Source: an uncultured Lachnospiraceae bacterium
GTDB lineage: Bacteria; Bacillota; Clostridia; Lachnospirales; Lachnospiraceae
Assembly (NCBI GenBank): GCA_934351765.1
Contig: CAKRJM010000085.1
Location: 1 to 9,042, forward strand
Length of the DNA stretch: 9,042 bases
Direction: 5' to 3'
Position numbers and translations under genes: made by a program. Below the pieces are notes generated by a model. That model made no database searches. It was not told where the DNA came from and saw only the letters and a list, made by a program, of their open reading frames with translations. Shown in pieces: positions 7,006 to 9,042 of the stretch (positions are counted from its first letter, which is position 1; each line of letters starts with the position of its first letter).

Positions 7006-8121
7006 ATGAACAGATTAAAGAGAGGGCTGGCAATCGCGCTGGCGGCAGTCACAGTACTGGGAGCAGCCGGCTGCGGAAGCAAGAAGATCTCTTTCAATGA
7101 TTATGCCACGACCGTTGTTGCAACGCTGGGGGACACCAATATCTATCTCGATGAAGCCAATTTTCAGGCGCGGCTGAGCCAGTACAGCAGTGAGATGTAT
7201 TATTACTTAAACGGATACAGCATCGATGAAATGTGGGAAAAAGACCTGGGAAGCAGCATGGGAATGGAAAGCGGAACGACTCTGGCGGCCTATACCAAGC
7301 AGAATATCATGCGCGGAATCGGCCAGACCTATATCTTAAAGGCAAAGGCTGAGGAGCTGGGGCTGACGCTGGATGAGGATGAACAGAAGAAGGTTGATGC
7401 TGCTGCAGCCGATATTATGGGTCAGCTCGATGGAAGCGAGGAATTAAAGGCAGCTGTCGGCGACATCAGCGAGGATCGGATCAAGGAGTTTGTGACAAAC
7501 AATGCCCTTGCCATGAAGGCTTATGAATATGCGGTAAAGGATGTAGATACCGAGGTAAGTGACGAGGAAGCTGCTCAGCGTACCATCAGCTATATCCGGG
7601 TGACCGATGGCGATGACGCCGATGCGGCAAAGACTCTGGCTGAAGAGCTTCAGGCTAAGGTAGAAGCCGGAGAGGATATGAGCACCCTGGCCGATCAATA
7701 TGATAACTGCACCTTTGTTACCAATACTTATGGTGAGGGAGACTTCGATAACACAGTCGGTAATTATGGGATGGAATTGAAGACCGGCGAGATCGGAAGC
7801 GTATACGAGGAAGGCTATGGCTGGTATGTAGTTCGCTGTGATACCGATTTTGATGAAGAAGCGACAGAGAAGGAAAAGCCTACCATCGTTGAGAAAAGAA
7901 AGACAGAGCAGTTCCAGACAACCTACAAGGAATGGGCTGCGGCTCTTCCCGAATTTAAGGTGAAAGAAAAAGTCTGGGATGTGATCAATTTCGACAAGTC
8001 CCTGTATGTTGTGGAAACTACCGCAGCAGACGAGACCTCCGCAGCGGAAACAAATGCAGAAACCTCCGCAGCCGGGACTCAGGCAGAGGAAACCTCTGCG
8101 GCTGAGACAGCAGGGAACTAG
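7006..8121 (+). CDS. Secreted lipoprotein, PrsA/SurA-like foldase with degenerate parvulin domain
   Basis: The product has 371 residues. A basic start (MNRLKRG), a hydrophobic segment and GAAGC form a lipoprotein signal peptide; Cys23 should be lipid-anchored on the outer face of the membrane. Residues about 38-190 are helical and charged, including a KQNIMRGIGQTYILKAKAEELGLTL stretch typical of the chaperone arm of SurA/PrsA proteins. Residues about 190-300 resemble a parvulin (PPIC) fold, with a helix LAEELQAKVEAGEDMSTLADQYDN and an ending GEIGSVYEEGYGWYVVRCD. However, the usual start (SHILV) reads SYIRV, with Tyr196 at the conserved His, and the GGdLG segment reads YGEGDFDN. Isomerase activity is therefore doubtful, while a holdase role remains plausible. 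The tail (343-368) is repetitive and probably unstructured. It follows mfd, as foldase-like genes often do in clostridia. It has its own promoter and terminator, so it is likely monocistronic. The lipoprotein call is strong; the foldase call is inferred from weak motifs. Confidence 0.85.
   Translation: MNRLKRGLAIALAAVTVLGAAGCGSKKISFNDYATTVVATLGDTNIYLDEANFQARLSQYSSEMYYYLNGYSIDEMWEKDLGSSMGMESGTTLAAYTKQNIMRGIGQTYILKAKAEELGLTLDEDEQKKVDAAAADIMGQLDGSEELKAAVGDISEDRIKEFVTNNALAMKAYEYAVKDVDTEVSDEEAAQRTISYIRVTDGDDADAAKTLAEELQAKVEAGEDMSTLADQYDNCTFVTNTYGEGDFDNTVGNYGMELKTGEIGSVYEEGYGWYVVRCDTDFDEEATEKEKPTIVEKRKTEQFQTTYKEWAAALPEFKVKEKVWDVINFDKSLYVVETTAADETSAAETNAETSAAGTQAEETSAAETAGN
8032..8109 (+). repeat. 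ETSAA(E/G)T repeats encoding the lipoprotein tail
   Basis: Three copies of a seven-residue unit occur at residues 343-349 (ETSAAET), 352-358 (ETSAAGT) and 362-368 (ETSAAET). The DNA copies differ at several codons, for example GAGACCTCCGCAGCG against GAAACCTCTGCGGCT. The repeat is thus conserved more as protein than as DNA. It probably forms a flexible, acidic, low-complexity spacer at the C terminus. Confidence 0.7.
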
Positions 8122-8139
8122 GAAACAGGTAAAGAAATG

Positions 8140-8199
8140 AAAAGAGGGAGCGGTTGATTCCGGGCGCTGATTTTCGCGCCTTGACACGCTCCCTCTTTT
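8140..8199 (+). terminator. Strong intrinsic terminator after the lipoprotein gene
   Basis: AAAAGAGGGAGCG (8140-8152) pairs perfectly with CGCTCCCTCTTTT (8187-8199), a 13-base stem ending in a U-run. A second stem in the loop pairs GGCGC (8163-8167) with GCGCC (8176-8180). The A-rich bases before the left arm (8131-8143) would give a U-rich tail on the opposite strand, so it may work in both directions. It starts 19 bases after the lipoprotein stop codon. Confidence 0.9.
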
Positions 8200-8209
8200 A
8201 TGATATTAC
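8181..8209 (+). promoter_or_regulatory. Extended -10 promoter for the exchanger gene, nested in the terminator
   Basis: A perfect -35 box TTGACA (8181-8186) lies between the inner and outer stems of the preceding terminator. Exactly 17 bases later comes a -10 box TATTAC (8204-8209, 4 of 6), preceded by the TGn extension (8201-8203) that strengthens weak -10 boxes. Transcription should begin near 8216, giving a leader of about 70 bases. Promoter elements and spacing are read directly; activity is inferred. Confidence 0.7.
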
Positions 8210-8210
8210 G

Positions 8211-8234
8211 TCCTGTGATAACAACTGATCAGGA
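8211..8234 (+). other. Inverted repeat at the start of the exchanger transcript
   Basis: TCCTG (8211-8215) is inversely repeated as CAGGA (8230-8234) with a 14-base loop; the 3' arm overlaps the 8-base palindrome CTGATCAG (8225-8232). Its place at the expected transcription start would suit an operator or a 5' stem. The match is short and may be chance. Confidence 0.25.
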
Positions 8235-8271
8235 AAATGAAGAAGTATCTTGAGACGAGACAATCGGATAT

Positions 8272-8277
8272 GGAGGT
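8272..8277 (+). promoter_or_regulatory. Ribosome binding site of the exchanger gene
   Basis: GGAGGT lies 7 bases before the ATG at 8285. It fixes the start of the exchanger frame, which has no other well-placed start nearby. Confidence 0.85.
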
Positions 8278-8284
8278 ACGGAGA

Positions 8285-9042
8285 ATGGAAACGGTTTTGA
8301 TGTATGTGATGTTTGCAGTCGGCGTGGTCCTGATCGTAAAGGGCGGTGACTGGTTTGTGGATGGCGCGGCATGGGTCGCAGAGGTGACGGGGATCCCGAA
8401 GTTTATTATCGGAGCCACCATTGTGAGCCTGGCGACGACGCTGCCGGAGATCATGGTTTCCACTATGGCAGCGGTGGAGGGACATCAGATCCTGGTATCC
8501 GGTGTGGGAAATTATCTGGCGGCCTCGCAGGGTAAGGTCGGCATGGCCATCGGAAACGGCATCGGATCGGTGATCTGCAACACGGCGCTGATCATGTCCA
8601 TCAGTATTATTTTCGTGAAGATGACAGTCAAACGAAGGGAATTTACACCGAAAGCGATCTGCCTCCTTGCGGCCGTTGTGGTGCTGTTTATATGCAGTGC
8701 GGGCGGTTTTCTTTCCATCGGCGGTGCGGTCTGTCTTCTGGTGGTATTCGCGCTGTTCATTTTTGAAAATATCCGGTCTGCGAAGGGAGAAAAGACGGCG
8801 GCAGAGGCTGAGCAGGAAAAGCCGGATAAGGAAACGACAGGAAAGCATATCGCCATGATCGTTCTTGGCGTAGTCTGTGTTGTTCTCGGTTCCAGGCTCC
8901 TGGTGAATTATGGAAGTGAAATTGCACGGAGCTGGGGTGTTTCGGAAGCCGTGATCGGCGTGACGATGATCGCCATCGGAACCTCTCTCCCGGAGCTGGT
9001 TACCGCGGTTACGGCAGTTGTAAAAAAGCAGTCCTCCATGTC
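8285..9042 (+). CDS. Na+/Ca2+ exchanger-family cation antiporter (3' partial)
   Basis: This is a membrane antiporter of the Ca2+:cation (CaCA) family, which usually exports Ca2+ in exchange for Na+ or H+. I read 252 residues before the window ends; a further 50-100 are expected. The first alpha repeat is GATIVSLATTLPE (43-55), continued by GMAIGNGIGSVICN (86-99). The second begins GVTMIAIGTSLPE (225-237) and is cut off. Glu55 and Glu237 match the ion-binding glutamates of the archaeal exchanger NCX_Mj, and Asn91 its alpha-1 Asn. The usual GTS in repeat 1 is ATT (50-52). About 17 extra residues (around 68-84) separate the LPE and GN motifs compared with typical members. A charged, Glu/Lys-rich loop (about 162-188) lies between the two halves, as in the family. 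The gene has its own promoter and ribosome binding site, separate from the upstream genes. The transported ions cannot be read from the sequence. Confidence 0.9.
   Translation, partial: METVLMYVMFAVGVVLIVKGGDWFVDGAAWVAEVTGIPKFIIGATIVSLATTLPEIMVSTMAAVEGHQILVSGVGNYLAASQGKVGMAIGNGIGSVICNTALIMSISIIFVKMTVKRREFTPKAICLLAAVVVLFICSAGGFLSIGGAVCLLVVFALFIFENIRSAKGEKTAAEAEQEKPDKETTGKHIAMIVLGVVCVVLGSRLLVNYGSEIARSWGVSEAVIGVTMIAIGTSLPELVTAVTAVVKKQSSM

Noticed and set aside
7444..8187. Minus-strand frame opposite the lipoprotein and terminator
   Set aside because: Its Cys-rich start is only the antisense of the repetitive Ala/Glu/Thr tail, and it would start inside the terminator's stem region.
8199..8204. 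TATGAT as an alternative -10 box for the exchanger promoter
   Set aside because: It is only 12 bases from TTGACA, too close for sigma-A; TATTAC at 8204 has the correct 17-base spacing and a TG extension.

Overview
The window looks like core chromosome of a moderately GC-rich anaerobic Firmicute, most likely a Lachnospiraceae-type clostridium. The reasons are the strong AGGAGG-type ribosome binding sites, the clostridial style of the TrkA, Mfd and lipoprotein sequences, and the gene order trkA-trkH-pth-mfd-foldase-like lipoprotein. The taxon is inferred from gene order and sequence style; no marker gene is present. All genes are on the + strand and coding density is high.

Bases 1-3325 hold the 3' part of trkA (its start lies before the window), a complete trkH and a complete pth. 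TrkA and TrkH are the cytoplasmic gating ring and the membrane pore of a K+ uptake system. Pth recycles peptidyl-tRNA released from stalled ribosomes. Bases 3330-6851 hold mfd, the transcription-repair coupling factor, which starts 4 bases after the pth stop codon. No obvious terminator separates these four genes, so they probably form one transcription unit.

Bases 6852-7005 are a short regulatory gap with a good sigma-A promoter (TTGCCG, 17 bases, TATAAT) and a leader of about 110 bases. It precedes a secreted lipoprotein (7006-8121) that resembles a PrsA/SurA-like foldase but has a degraded parvulin domain and an Ala/Thr/Glu/Ser-rich repetitive tail. A strong two-tier intrinsic terminator (8140-8199) follows. 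A second promoter, with a perfect TTGACA -35 box lying inside that terminator, appears to drive a Na+/Ca2+ exchanger-family antiporter (8285 to the window end, truncated).

The genes combine K+ homeostasis, tRNA recycling, DNA repair, folding outside the membrane and cation antiport. I found no RNA gene, CRISPR array, insertion sequence, phage gene or toxin-antitoxin pair, and no convincing unknown system. The points most worth a second look are regulatory: the promoter nested in a terminator, and the repeat that spans the mfd stop codon and supplies the next promoter's -35 box. In protein terms they are the degenerate foldase domain and an apparent insertion in the exchanger's first alpha repeat.
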